64,000 nt of DNA from Streptomyces filipinensis (GTDB lineage: Bacteria; Actinomycetota; Actinomycetes; Streptomycetales; Streptomycetaceae): the NCBI RefSeq assembly GCF_014649495.1, contig NZ_BMTD01000010.1, positions 261,067-325,066 of the forward strand, in the 5' to 3' direction. The notes below the pieces were generated by a model. It did not search any database, was not told the DNA's origin, and saw only the letters and a list, made by a program, of their open reading frames with translations. This document shows, piece by piece, positions 17,334 through 25,336 of the stretch; position 1 is the first letter of the stretch; the number at the start of each line of letters is the position of its first letter. The translations under genes were made by a program, and so were the position numbers.

Positions 17334-18334
17334 TGGCACGCGAGACCAGCCTGTTCTCCGGCCGGCCCTCGGAGCTGATCGGCCGGCAGGTGGCGGGCTA
17401 CCTCGTCGAGGGCGAGATCGGGCGCGGTGGCATGGCCGTCGTCTACCGGGCCCGCGACCTGCGCCTGGAGCGCACGGTCGCCCTCAAGCTGCTCGCCCCC
17501 GAACTCGCCCGCAACGACACCTTCCGCAAGCGCTTCACCCACGAGTCCCAGGTGGCCGCGGCGATCGACCACCCGCACATCGTGCCGGTCTTCGAGGCCG
17601 GCGAGACGGACGGAGTGCTCTACATCGCCATGCGGTACGTCTCCGGCAGCGACCTGCGCCGCCTCCTCGACCTGCGCGGACCACTGCCGCTGCCGGACAC
17701 CGTACGGATCGCCGCGCAGGTCGCCTCCGCCCTCGACGCCGCGCACGAGCACGGTCTGGTCCACCGGGACGTCAAGCCCGGCAACATCCTGATCGCGGAG
17801 GGCATCGACAGCGACCATCCCGAGCACGTCTACCTCACCGACTTCGGGCTCACCAAGAAGTCGCTGTCCCTGACCGGCTTCACCAGCGTGGGCCAGTTCG
17901 TGGGCACCCTCGACTACGTGGCCCCCGAGCAGATCTCCGGCCGGCCGGTCGACGGCCGTTGTGACGTCTACGGCCTGGCCTGCGTCGTGTACGAGACCCT
18001 CGCCGGCCGTCCGCCGTTCCTGCGCGAGGACGACATGGCCCTGCTCTGGGCGCACCAGTACGACGAGCCGCCCCCGCCGAGCGAGGCCCGCCCCGGCCTC
18101 GCCCCGGCCCTCGACCCGGTCTTCGCCCGGGCCCTCGCCAAGAGCCCGGACGCCCGCTACGACACCTGCCTGTCCTTCGTCTCCGCCCTGCGCGCCGCCA
18201 CCGCGTCCGGCGCGGCCCCGGCCGACGTCCACGCGGCGACGGAGCCCGGCACAGAGCCCGACACGGAGACGGACCACACGGCGGCCGAGGCTCCACGGCC
18301 CCCGCACTGGGCGGAGCCGGCGTTCGGATCCTGA
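17333..18334 (+). CDS. Soluble Ser/Thr protein kinase (PknB-like catalytic domain)
   Basis: A 333-residue Hanks-type kinase with an intact catalytic core: glycine loop IGRGGMAVVYRARD, Lys in VALKLL, HRDVKPGNIL, and DFG in LTDFGLTKK with an activation loop ending in GTLDYVAPEQ. The C-terminal tail of ~50 residues is acidic and Thr/Pro-rich (TEPGTEPDTETDHTA), and there is no transmembrane helix. Being co-encoded with an FHA-bearing ABC exporter strongly suggests the exporter is its phospho-target; this is inference from context. The start codon overlaps the stop of the preceding gene. Confidence 0.93.
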   Translation: MARETSLFSGRPSELIGRQVAGYLVEGEIGRGGMAVVYRARDLRLERTVALKLLAPELARNDTFRKRFTHESQVAAAIDHPHIVPVFEAGETDGVLYIAMRYVSGSDLRRLLDLRGPLPLPDTVRIAAQVASALDAAHEHGLVHRDVKPGNILIAEGIDSDHPEHVYLTDFGLTKKSLSLTGFTSVGQFVGTLDYVAPEQISGRPVDGRCDVYGLACVVYETLAGRPPFLREDDMALLWAHQYDEPPPPSEARPGLAPALDPVFARALAKSPDARYDTCLSFVSALRAATASGAAPADVHAATEPGTEPDTETDHTAAEAPRPPHWAEPAFGS

Positions 18335-18339
18335 GGCCC

Positions 18340-19608
18340 CTAAGGCCGCTCCACCGCGCCCCGCCGGCGCACCGGGAGCGCCAGCAGAGCGCCCACGAAC
18401 CCCCCGACCAGCCCCCACACGGCGCCCAGGCCCACCGCCTGCCACAGCCGGGGCCTGAGGAACAGCTCCCCGGACAGCCCGCCGCCCATGTCACCGATGC
18501 CGAGCAGGGACAGCCCGTAGTGCGCCGAGACGCGGCCCGTCAGACAGATCATCAGCACCGCCAGCGCCAGCGCCACGGCCAGGTGGACGGCGTGCTGCCA
18601 CAGGCGGATCCGGGCCGGTGAGCGGACCGCCATGCGGAAGGCCACGGCCAGCAGCAGGATCGCGTCCACGACCACCAGCCACCACCACCGGCCGTCGTCG
18701 GCGGTGAGCGAGCGCAGGTTCAGCGCGGACACGTCCGGGGTGCGCAGGATCGCGTCCAGGACGTGCGGCATCGGCAGGCCGAACGGGCCGTCCACGCGGC
18801 CGTTCCAGGTCGCTCCCATGCCGAGGGTGAGGGCCAGCCAGGCCAGATTCGGCAGGCCGAGCAGGATCAGCGCGAAGGTCGCCGGGGCGTGCCCGCGGGT
18901 CGCCGCCGTGATCAGCGCGGTGACGAGCCCGACGGCGACGTACGCGAGGAGCAGGGCCACCGTCGCGTGCGCCGCCGGGCGCACCGACTCCTGGAAACGC
19001 AGCAGCCGCGCCGGCAGGGGCGCTCCGTACGCGACCAGCAGGGCCAGCAGCAGCACCCCGGCCAGCCACAGCAGTCCGAACAGCACGGTCAGCGGCACGT
19101 TCGCGGTGAACCCCACCTTCGGCGACACGTCGAACAGCCCGGTCAGGTCGCTCAGGGTGCCGCTGCCCACGTCCACGGCGAAGGTCTGCCGGGCACCGAA
19201 GGCCAGGCCGACCAGCACGAGCAGCCACAGCACCGCGATCCGGGCGGCCCAGCCGGCCAGTTCACCTGCCGAGGCCACCGCCCGGTGCCGCAGCGGGCGC
19301 AGGAAGCCCGCGCCGATCACCAGGGCGCCGGCGAGCGTCACCGACAACGGGATCACGGTGATGCCGGCCCGGGTCTGCGCCAGGAAGCCCGCGTTGCCGG
19401 ACAGTTCCACGCTGCCGCCCACCGCCGTGACCAGGGTCGCGACCACCACCCTGGGGAACGCGCCGTCCGGCAGGTCCGCCGCTCCGGCCGCCCACAGCCC
19501 GAATGCCGCCACGAGCACCATGACGGCCAGCCCGGTCAGCACCGTGGCCACGGCCCGCGCCCAGCCGTGGTGGGCGGCGGGCCGCGCGGAGACGGTCGGA
19601 GCGCTCAC
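18340..19608 (-). CDS. Streptophobe-type polytopic membrane protein
   Basis: A 422-residue very hydrophobic protein with about ten predicted transmembrane segments. The conserved N-terminal stretch DLPDGAFPRVVVATL then GGSVELSGNAGFLAQTRAGI matches proteins annotated in Streptomyces as the streptophobe family, whose function is unknown. GTG 19608 is preferred because TAGCGT (19616-19621) lies 7 nt upstream, the typical leaderless arrangement; GTG 19617 is in frame but would sit inside that promoter. It is convergent with the kinase gene and divergent from the secreted DUF6777-type gene. Confidence 0.8.
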   Translation of the reverse strand: MSAPTVSARPAAHHGWARAVATVLTGLAVMVLVAAFGLWAAGAADLPDGAFPRVVVATLVTAVGGSVELSGNAGFLAQTRAGITVIPLSVTLAGALVIGAGFLRPLRHRAVASAGELAGWAARIAVLWLLVLVGLAFGARQTFAVDVGSGTLSDLTGLFDVSPKVGFTANVPLTVLFGLLWLAGVLLLALLVAYGAPLPARLLRFQESVRPAAHATVALLLAYVAVGLVTALITAATRGHAPATFALILLGLPNLAWLALTLGMGATWNGRVDGPFGLPMPHVLDAILRTPDVSALNLRSLTADDGRWWWLVVVDAILLLAVAFRMAVRSPARIRLWQHAVHLAVALALAVLMICLTGRVSAHYGLSLLGIGDMGGGLSGELFLRPRLWQAVGLGAVWGLVGGFVGALLALPVRRRGAVERP

Positions 19609-19615
19609 GCCTGCC

Positions 19616-19621
19616 ACGCTA
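19616..19621 (-). promoter_or_regulatory. Leaderless -10 box of the streptophobe gene
   Basis: Reading the minus strand, TAGCGT is followed by 7 nt and then GTG 19608. No Shine-Dalgarno is present. This placement decides the start codon. Confidence 0.45.
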
Positions 19622-19746
19622 TGCAGCCGCAGGGCACCGCGCCCGCCGAGTGGGCCGTCCGCGTCGGCTTGCGCGTGTCAGCACACTGCCACACACAATG
19701 GGATCAACGTGCAGCCGAACGCACCCCACGGGATGTGACTGAGAAA

Positions 19747-19782
19747 CGCCGCGTATCGCGCCGCGTATCGCGACGATCGCGA
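19747..19782. promoter_or_regulatory. Iteron-like direct repeats and TCGCGA dyad before the Ser-rich protein
   Basis: CGCCGCGTATCG occurs twice in tandem (19747-19758 and 19759-19770). It runs into TCGCGA-CGA-TCGCGA (19768-19782), two copies of a self-complementary hexamer one 9-bp step apart. The block ends just before the Shine-Dalgarno (GGGAAG) of the gene at 19798, so a bound protein would lie in its promoter or leader. Confidence 0.5.
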
Positions 19783-19797
19783 CGGGAAGAAGTGCTC

Positions 19798-21207
19798 GTG
19801 AGCGCCGAACCTCCGTCTTCCGGCCGCCCGACCGGACCGCCCTCCGGCCCGCTGTCGGGCTCCTCCCGGCCCCCCTCCGGACCACCGCCCGCGCAGCCCC
19901 CGGGCGGCGGCGCCGGGTCCGGGGGACCGCACAGGCCGTGGTGGAAGTCGGTACCGCGTGTGGCTGCTCTCAGCGCCGCCGTCGTCGCGGCCGTGGTCCT
20001 CGCGGTGGTCTTCACCCGTCCGGGTGGGGGCGGCTCGTCCGCCAAGGGCGGCGAGGTCTTCCTGCAGTCCGCCAACAGCAGCGGCCAGGACCCGTTCACG
20101 GAATCGACCGCGAGGCAGACTTCCTCCCCGCCCGTGCCCCCGCCCTCCGCCCCCGCCGCCTCCGGCGGGGCCAACGCGGTGCCGGGAGTCGAGGGCGGGG
20201 CGCCCGGCCTGTACGGCGGCACCCAGAGCGCTCCCTCCTGCGATGTCGAGAAGCAGATCAAGGCCCTGCAGGCCGAACCGGGCAAGAACAAGGCGTTCGC
20301 CTCCGTGGTCGGCGTCCAGCCGTCCGGCGTGCCCGCCTACCTGCGCTCGCTGACCCCGGTCCAGCTGCGCGTCGACACCCGGGTCACCAACCACGGCTAC
20401 CGCGACGGCGCCGCCACCGCTTACCAGTCGGTGCTCCAGGCGGGCACCGCCGTGCTGGTGGACGGCCACGGCGTGCCCCGGGTGCGCTGCGCCTGCGGCA
20501 ACCCGCTGGCATCGCCGGTGGCCCAGAAGGCCACACCGAAACTGGTGGGCACCCGCTGGCCGTCGTACCGGCCCTCGAACGTGGTGGTGGTGACGCCCGC
20601 GCCGAAGGTCGTCAACGTCTTCGTGCTCTACGACGCCCCCCACCACGACTGGATCCACCGGCAGCGCGGCGACCATGACGGCCGGCACGACCGGCACGCC
20701 AGGCCGCCGGTGTTCCCGCACCCCTGGAACCCGCCGGAGCCGTGCCCGCCCTCGCCGGGCAGGACCGGGACGCCGGGCCCCTCGCCCCGGCCCTGCCGGT
20801 CCACGTCGGGCAAGCCGAGCACCTCGCCGTCGTGGTCGACGTCGTCTTCTTCGCTCTCGTCGAGCCCGTCCTCCCGGCCTCCTTCGAAGCCGGCCTCGTC
20901 CTCTTCGAAGTCCGCCTCGCCCGCTTCGTCCCCTTCTTCCTCTTCGTCGTCCTCGCCGTCTTCATCGAGTTCGTCGCCCTCGTCCTCGCCGTCGAGGTCG
21001 AAGCCGGTCGAGCCGAAGTCGTCGGGGCCGGAGTCCTCGTCCGGGCCGGAGTCCTCGCCCGAGTCCTCCACCGCTGGGCCGACGTCGCCGTCCGCCGGCT
21101 CCCCGGCGACCGAGAGCTCGGGCGAGGAGTCGTCGCAGGAGCAGACGACCGGCTCCGCGCCGCCGTCCTCAGAGAACTCCGCTCCCGGCGCGACGACATC
21201 CTCGTGA
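19798..21207 (+). CDS. Membrane-anchored DUF6777-type protein with Ser-rich tail
   Basis: A 469-residue protein: a Pro/Gly-rich cytoplasmic N-terminus (~55 residues), one transmembrane helix (VAALSAAVVAAVVLAVVFTR), then an extracellular domain beginning GGEVFLQSANSSGQDPFTES. That motif is characteristic of DUF6777 proteins. The ordered part runs to about residue 285 (VVNVFVLYDAPHHDWIHR) and is followed by ~180 residues of low-complexity Ser/Pro/Glu sequence. GTG 19798 follows GGGAAG by 8 nt. It is divergent from the streptophobe gene, so the pair may share control. Function unknown; the tail suggests a wall-spanning or surface role. Confidence 0.8.
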   Translation: MSAEPPSSGRPTGPPSGPLSGSSRPPSGPPPAQPPGGGAGSGGPHRPWWKSVPRVAALSAAVVAAVVLAVVFTRPGGGGSSAKGGEVFLQSANSSGQDPFTESTARQTSSPPVPPPSAPAASGGANAVPGVEGGAPGLYGGTQSAPSCDVEKQIKALQAEPGKNKAFASVVGVQPSGVPAYLRSLTPVQLRVDTRVTNHGYRDGAATAYQSVLQAGTAVLVDGHGVPRVRCACGNPLASPVAQKATPKLVGTRWPSYRPSNVVVVTPAPKVVNVFVLYDAPHHDWIHRQRGDHDGRHDRHARPPVFPHPWNPPEPCPPSPGRTGTPGPSPRPCRSTSGKPSTSPSWSTSSSSLSSSPSSRPPSKPASSSSKSASPASSPSSSSSSSPSSSSSSPSSSPSRSKPVEPKSSGPESSSGPESSPESSTAGPTSPSAGSPATESSGEESSQEQTTGSAPPSSENSAPGATTSS

Positions 21208-21321
21208 CCCTCGCCACTGTGCGCGGCGGGCGAACGCCCAGGGGGACTGCCGGGCCCGGCTCGGGGTACGAGGACAGGTGCGACAGGCGACCGGCCGGGC
21301 CGATTTTTCGAGAGAGACAGC

Positions 21322-21786
21322 ATGACCGAACATCTGGGCGGGGCAGTGATACCGACTGGTTTCGACGTACCCGTGGAGCCGCTGCGACGCGCGGCGCACT
21401 ACACCGGCGAACCAGGATGCATCGCCGAGGCGCGTGCCTTCGCCTCCCGGTTCCTGGAGGAGTTGCGGACCGAGTGGTGCGCCACCGCCGACCGGCGTGC
21501 CGACGGCGAGCTGATGCTGCTCGTGAGTGAACTCGTCACCAACGCCGACCGGCACAGCAACGGCCCGTACATCCTGGAACTGGAAGGCACCGACAGCGCC
21601 GTCACGGTGTCCGTCTACGACAGCAGCTCCGCCCTGCCCCGCCGCTACCCCAAGGATCCCGAGCGCGTCGGGCGGCACGGCCTGGAGATCGTGTGCGCCC
21701 TGGCCTCGGCGGTCACCGCGGAGCGCGTACCGGTCGGCAAGCGGGTGCAGGCCCGCTTCGAACTGCGCCGCCCGGAAGCGGGCTGA
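21322..21786 (+). CDS. RsbW/SpoIIAB-like ATP-binding protein
   Basis: A 154-residue GHKL ATPase-fold protein with the N-box ELMLLVSELVTNADRHS and a later RVGRHGLEIVCALAS. The G1 box is degenerate (VYDSSSALPRR where DxGxG is expected), so ATP binding may be altered. Its stop lies 2 bp from the end of the convergent SigB/F-family sigma gene. Proteins of this type act as anti-sigma kinases on such sigma factors, so it may regulate the neighbour, but opposite orientation makes this only an inference. Confidence 0.82.
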   Translation: MTEHLGGAVIPTGFDVPVEPLRRAAHYTGEPGCIAEARAFASRFLEELRTEWCATADRRADGELMLLVSELVTNADRHSNGPYILELEGTDSAVTVSVYDSSSALPRRYPKDPERVGRHGLEIVCALASAVTAERVPVGKRVQARFELRRPEAG

Positions 21787-21788
21787 CC

Positions 21789-22676
21789 TCAGGCGCAGCC
21801 CAGCTCGCCGAGCATCCCCTCGCGCAGCCGGGTGATGATGCGCTTGATCAGCCGGGACACGTGCATCTGGGAGCAGCCGAGCCGTGCCCCGATCTCCGCC
21901 TGGGTGGCCTCCTCGACGAACCGGAGATGGATGATCTCCCGGTCCCGCTCGCTGAGCTCCGCCATCAGCGGGGCGAGCGCGTGGAAGTCCTCGACGAGCC
22001 GCAGCCCCTCCTCCTCGACACCGATGAAGTCGGCGAGCACCGCCTCGCCGTCCTCGGGACCGTCGCCGGTGAGCGCGGCGTCCAGGGAGGCGGAGTTGTA
22101 CCCGTTGGAGGCGAGCTGGGCCTCGACCACCTCGTCCTCGGAGATGTTCATCAGCGTCGCCAGCTCGGCCACCGTCGGGTCCCGGTCCAGCCGGCTGGAC
22201 AGCTCCTCGCGCGCCTTGGCCAGCTCCACCCGTGCCTCCTGGAGCCGGCGCGGCACGTGCACCGCCCACGTGGTGTCCCGGAAGAACCGCTTGATCTCGC
22301 CCACGATGTACGGCAGCGCGAAGGAGGTGAACTCCACCTCGCGGGCCAGCTCGAACCGGTCGATGGCCTTGATCAGGCCGATCATGCCGGTCTGGACGAT
22401 GTCCTCCATGTCGTCGCCGCGGCCCCGGAACCGTCCGGCCGCGAACCGCACCAGCGACATGTTCATCTCAATGAGGGTGTTGCGCGCGTACTGGTACTCG
22501 TGCGTGCCCTCTTCCAGCTCCGTCAGGCGGCGGAAGAACTGGCGGGACAGCTCCCGTGCGTCACGGGGCGCGACGGACGCCGGGTCCGCGATTCCAGGCA
22601 GTGATTCCTCGCCCGTCCTGTCCTGCTCGGCCCTCTCGGCGACCTCTGCTTCTGACCGGATCCCGGCGGTGTTCAT
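21789..22676 (-). CDS. SigB/SigF-family RNA polymerase sigma factor
   Basis: A 295-residue sigma-70-family protein lacking region 1.1. Region 2 reads YARNTLIEMNMSLVRFAAGR, then MEDIVQTGMIGLIKAIDRFE and FTSFALPYIVGEIKRFFRD. Region 3 is near DPTVAELATLMNISEDEV. Region 4 is LSERDREIIHLRFVEEATQA then LGCSQMHVSRLIKRI. This is the general-stress/sporulation SigB-SigF-SigG type abundant in Streptomyces, normally controlled by RsbW-like kinases. ATG 22676 follows GGGAGAGG closely; an upstream GTG at 22697 is in frame. Upstream lies a SigB-type promoter pointing the other way, to the ClgR-like gene. Confidence 0.93.
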   Translation of the reverse strand: MNTAGIRSEAEVAERAEQDRTGEESLPGIADPASVAPRDARELSRQFFRRLTELEEGTHEYQYARNTLIEMNMSLVRFAAGRFRGRGDDMEDIVQTGMIGLIKAIDRFELAREVEFTSFALPYIVGEIKRFFRDTTWAVHVPRRLQEARVELAKAREELSSRLDRDPTVAELATLMNISEDEVVEAQLASNGYNSASLDAALTGDGPEDGEAVLADFIGVEEEGLRLVEDFHALAPLMAELSERDREIIHLRFVEEATQAEIGARLGCSQMHVSRLIKRIITRLREGMLGELGCA

Positions 22677-22740
22677 TACCTCTCCCACGAAAGTCACGGT
22701 GCCACGTCTGCCGTCTGCCCTGAGCGGCCAGTTTTTGTCC

Positions 22741-22765
22741 GTTTCCCACCTTTTGTTCCGGGTAC
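22741..22765 (+). promoter_or_regulatory. SigB-type promoter
   Basis: GTTTCC at 22741-22746 and GGGTAC at 22760-22765 give GTTT-N15-GGGTA, the pattern read by Streptomyces SigB/F-family sigma factors. It faces the ClgR-like gene, which starts 175 bp downstream. GGGTACCC is itself palindromic, but no -35 was seen for the minus strand. Confidence 0.5.
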
Positions 22766-22926
22766 CCGAACCCCGGTACTCGACGTGTGCCGACGGTGCC
22801 GCTCACGGGGCGAGTACCCCCGGTCACCTCTGGCATGCACGCGTTGTCGCGCAGTGGCGCGAAACACGCCCCGCCGATTTCCCTCAGGGCGCAACGCGGC
22901 GCCCTTGCCCCGCGGGCCCCGGCTCG

Positions 22927-22932
22927 TAGGCT
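22927..22932 (+). promoter_or_regulatory. Leaderless -10 box of the ClgR-like gene
   Basis: TAGGCT lies 7 nt before GTG 22940, with no Shine-Dalgarno. This would be a second, vegetative-type promoter for the gene behind the upstream SigB-type one. Confidence 0.45.
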
Positions 22933-22939
22933 GGCGCGG

Positions 22940-23389
22940 GTGACCAACCAGGTGAGCAACGAAGCCCGAGTGATCCCGCTGCGACCGGTGCCCGCCCGCC
23001 CGGCGGGCCCCGAGTCCTCGCCCGCGCGGAACACGGGGAACACGCAGAACAGGGAGACGCGAGAGAACGCGGGGCAGCGGGAGGGCAAGGAGCCGTTGTG
23101 GCGTGATCTTGTCGGTGAGGTGCTGCGCCGCGAGCGGCGGTCACAGGAGCGCACCCTCAAGGACGTGGCCGACGCGGCCAGGATCTCGCTGCCCTACCTC
23201 TCCGAGATCGAGCGCGGCCGCAAGGAGGCCTCCTCGGAGGTCCTCGCCGCCGCGGCGCACGCGCTCGGCCTGGGCCTCGCCGACCTGCTGTCCCTGACCC
23301 ACGCGGAGCTGACCCGCCACACGACCCCGCATCGCCGTCCGGCCGCCGCGCGTCCCCGCCCCTCCACCGGCCTCTGCCTGGCCGCCTGA
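22940..23389 (+). CDS. ClgR/PopR-like XRE-family regulator
   Basis: A 149-residue HTH protein. The helix-turn-helix reads RTLKDVADAARISLPYLSEI then ERGRKEASSEVLAAAAHALG, closely similar in form to ClgR/PopR, the activators of clpP protease operons in actinobacteria. The N-terminal ~50 residues are unstructured. The protein ends in LCLAA; terminal Ala-Ala in ClgR and PopR is a degradation signal for ClpP, so it may be unstable in the same way (inference). GTG 22940 is favoured by the -10 box 7 nt upstream; GTG 22952 is an alternative. Confidence 0.8.
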   Translation: MTNQVSNEARVIPLRPVPARPAGPESSPARNTGNTQNRETRENAGQREGKEPLWRDLVGEVLRRERRSQERTLKDVADAARISLPYLSEIERGRKEASSEVLAAAAHALGLGLADLLSLTHAELTRHTTPHRRPAAARPRPSTGLCLAA

Positions 23390-23398
23390 GCCGGCCCC

Positions 23399-23419
23399 GC
23401 CGTACGACGCCCCTACGGC
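23399..23419. terminator. Hairpin between convergent ClgR-like and epoxide hydrolase genes
   Basis: GCCGTA (23399-23404) and TACGGC (23414-23419) form a perfect 6-bp stem with a 9-nt loop in the 23-bp convergent gap. It overlaps the stop codon at 23413. It could serve both strands. Confidence 0.35.
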
Positions 23420-24615
23420 TTCTCGCGGAGCCCGCGGAAGAACGCTCTGATGTCGGGGACCAGGAGGTCCGGTTCCTCCAGGGCCGCGAAGTGGCCGCCC
23501 CGGTCGAACTCGGTCCAGCGGACGAGGTTCTCGGTGCGCTCCGCCTTGTGCCGCAGCGGCATCTGGGGGTCGGCCGGGAACACGGCCAGCGCGGTCGGCG
23601 CGGTCGACGGCTCGGCCGGCTGCCACGCCCGGTCGCCGCTGGTGTGGGCCCGCTCGTAGTAGATACGGCCGGATGAACCGGCCGTACCGGTCAGCCAGTA
23701 CAGCATCACGTTGGTCAGCAGCCGGTCCCGGTCCACCGCCTCCTCCGGCAGCTCCTCGCAGTCCGCCCACTCCCGGAACTTCTCCACGATCCAGGCGAGT
23801 TGACCGACGGGCGAGTCCGTCAGGGCGTAGGCCAGGGTGTGCGGGCGGGTGGACTGCAGGCCGGCGTATCCGGCGCCGTCCCGGAGCCAGGCGTCCCACC
23901 GGCGCCAGGACAGCAGTGTCCGCTCCCGCTCCCCGGGGTCCAGCGCGGCCAGCTCCTCCTCGGCCGGCTCGGTGGCCGCCTGCGCGCCGGGCAGCAGATT
24001 GAGGTGGACGCCGATCACCCGCTCCGGATGGACGCGCCCCAGCTCGCGGGAGATCCCCGCGCCCCAGTCGCCGCCCTGCAGCCCGAACCGCTCGTAGCCG
24101 AGCCGCCGCATCAGTTCCACCCAGGCGTCGGCCACCCGGCGCGCCTCCCAGCCCCGTTCGGTGGTGGGTCCGGACAGCCCGAAGCCGGGGATGCTCGGCA
24201 CGACGACATGGAAGGCGTCCGCCGCGTCGCCGCCGTGCGCGACCGGGTCGGTGAGCGGGCCGACCACGTCCAGGAACTCCACGACCGACCCCGGCCAGCC
24301 ATGGGTGAGGACCAGCGGCGTGGCGTCCGGCTCCGGTGAGCGGACGTGGGCGAAGTGGACGTTCGTCCCGTCGATCGTGGTGGTGAACTGCGGCCACCGG
24401 TTCAACTCGGCCTCGGCGGCGCGCCAGTCGTACTCGTGCCGCCAGTACCGGACCAGCTCGCGCAGATAGCCGGCCGGGACGCCGTACTCCCAGCCGGCTC
24501 CGGGCAGCTCGGCCGGCCAGCGGGTCCGGTCGAGGCGGTCGTGCAGGTCGTCGAGGTCGCTCTGCGGGACGGAGAGCCGGAAGGGTTCGATGCGTTCGGC
24601 AGGCGTGGAGGTCAT
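23413..24615 (-). CDS. Epoxide hydrolase-like alpha/beta hydrolase
   Basis: A 400-residue protein with the N-terminal epoxide hydrolase domain (RLSVPQSDLDDLHDRLDRTR) and an alpha/beta hydrolase core: oxyanion motif HGWPGS, nucleophile aspartate in LQGGDWGAGIS, two-Tyr lid region (IYYERAH) and catalytic histidine in GGHFAALEEPDLL. It should add water to epoxides, as in detoxification or juvenile-hormone-type epoxide hydrolases. ATG 24615 has TAGCAT 7 nt upstream on its strand and no Shine-Dalgarno, so the transcript is probably leaderless. No biosynthetic gene is adjacent. Confidence 0.92.
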   Translation of the reverse strand: MTSTPAERIEPFRLSVPQSDLDDLHDRLDRTRWPAELPGAGWEYGVPAGYLRELVRYWRHEYDWRAAEAELNRWPQFTTTIDGTNVHFAHVRSPEPDATPLVLTHGWPGSVVEFLDVVGPLTDPVAHGGDAADAFHVVVPSIPGFGLSGPTTERGWEARRVADAWVELMRRLGYERFGLQGGDWGAGISRELGRVHPERVIGVHLNLLPGAQAATEPAEEELAALDPGERERTLLSWRRWDAWLRDGAGYAGLQSTRPHTLAYALTDSPVGQLAWIVEKFREWADCEELPEEAVDRDRLLTNVMLYWLTGTAGSSGRIYYERAHTSGDRAWQPAEPSTAPTALAVFPADPQMPLRHKAERTENLVRWTEFDRGGHFAALEEPDLLVPDIRAFFRGLREKP

Positions 24616-24622
24616 GATCGGG

Positions 24623-24628
24623 ATGCTA
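24623..24628 (-). promoter_or_regulatory. Leaderless -10 box of the epoxide hydrolase gene
   Basis: On the minus strand TAGCAT is followed by CCCGATC and then ATG 24615. The 7-nt spacing places the transcription start at the start codon. Confidence 0.5.
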
Positions 24629-24736
24629 GGCGCGGACGCCGTTCACCCGCACGGATTATCCGGCGCCCCCGCCGATGAGTTTCGCCGCGAGGATCGGTCG
24701 ATACAGATGACCGCGTTCCCCGCTCAGGAGGTACTC

Positions 24737-25219
24737 ATGACCAGCGACGGATTCGTCACGTGTCTGTGGTTCGACGGCCAGGCCGAGGAGGCCGCCGAGT
24801 TCTACGTCTCGGTCTTCAAGAACTCGAGCATCGGCCGCGTCGGCCGCTACACCGAGGCCGGTCCCGGCCCGGCCGGCTCCGTGCTGGTCGCCGAGTTCAC
24901 GGCCAACGGCCAGAAGTTCGTCGCGCTCAACGGCGGCCCCCAGTTCCGCTTCAACGAGGCCGTGTCCTTCCAGATCCTCTGCGCCGACCAGGACGAGATC
25001 GACTACTACTGGACCAAGCTCACCGAGGACGGCGGCGAGGCCGGCCCCTGCGGCTGGCTCAAGGACCGGTACGGCGTCTCCTGGCAGGTCGTCTACGACC
25101 GGATGCCCGACCTGATCGGCGACCCCGACCAGGAGAAGGCGGCCCGCACCATGAAGGCCATGATGGCCATGGGCAAGCTGGACGTCGCCGCGCTGGAGAG
25201 GGCACACGCGGGGGAGTAG
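24737..25219 (+). CDS. PhnB-like VOC family protein
   Basis: A 160-residue protein of the PhnB/3-demethylubiquinone-methyltransferase-like VOC group: CLWFDGQAEEAAEFYVSVFK at the start, LVAEFTANGQKFVALNGGP in the middle and CGWLKDRYGVSWQVV near the end. Despite the name given to the Pfam family, these are not shown to be methyltransferases. CAGGAGG at 24725-24731 fixes ATG 24737. It is divergent from the epoxide hydrolase and convergent with the 2-MIB operon; no functional link is evident. Confidence 0.9.
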   Translation: MTSDGFVTCLWFDGQAEEAAEFYVSVFKNSSIGRVGRYTEAGPGPAGSVLVAEFTANGQKFVALNGGPQFRFNEAVSFQILCADQDEIDYYWTKLTEDGGEAGPCGWLKDRYGVSWQVVYDRMPDLIGDPDQEKAARTMKAMMAMGKLDVAALERAHAGE

Positions 25220-25336
25220 CGGCCATCGGCCCCACCCGGCCTCGACGGGGATCTCGGTGATCACATACCGGGAGTTCCCCGCCAGGGCCGGGCCGGTGTC
25301 CCATGCCGACGGAAGTTCCTGACGCCGGGCCCCGGC

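Noticed and set aside
20628..21323. Acidic 231-residue minus-strand frame that looks like an Asp/Glu-rich protein
   Set aside because: It is the complement of the Ser-rich tail (TCG/TCC codons read backwards as Glu/Asp), with no start signal.
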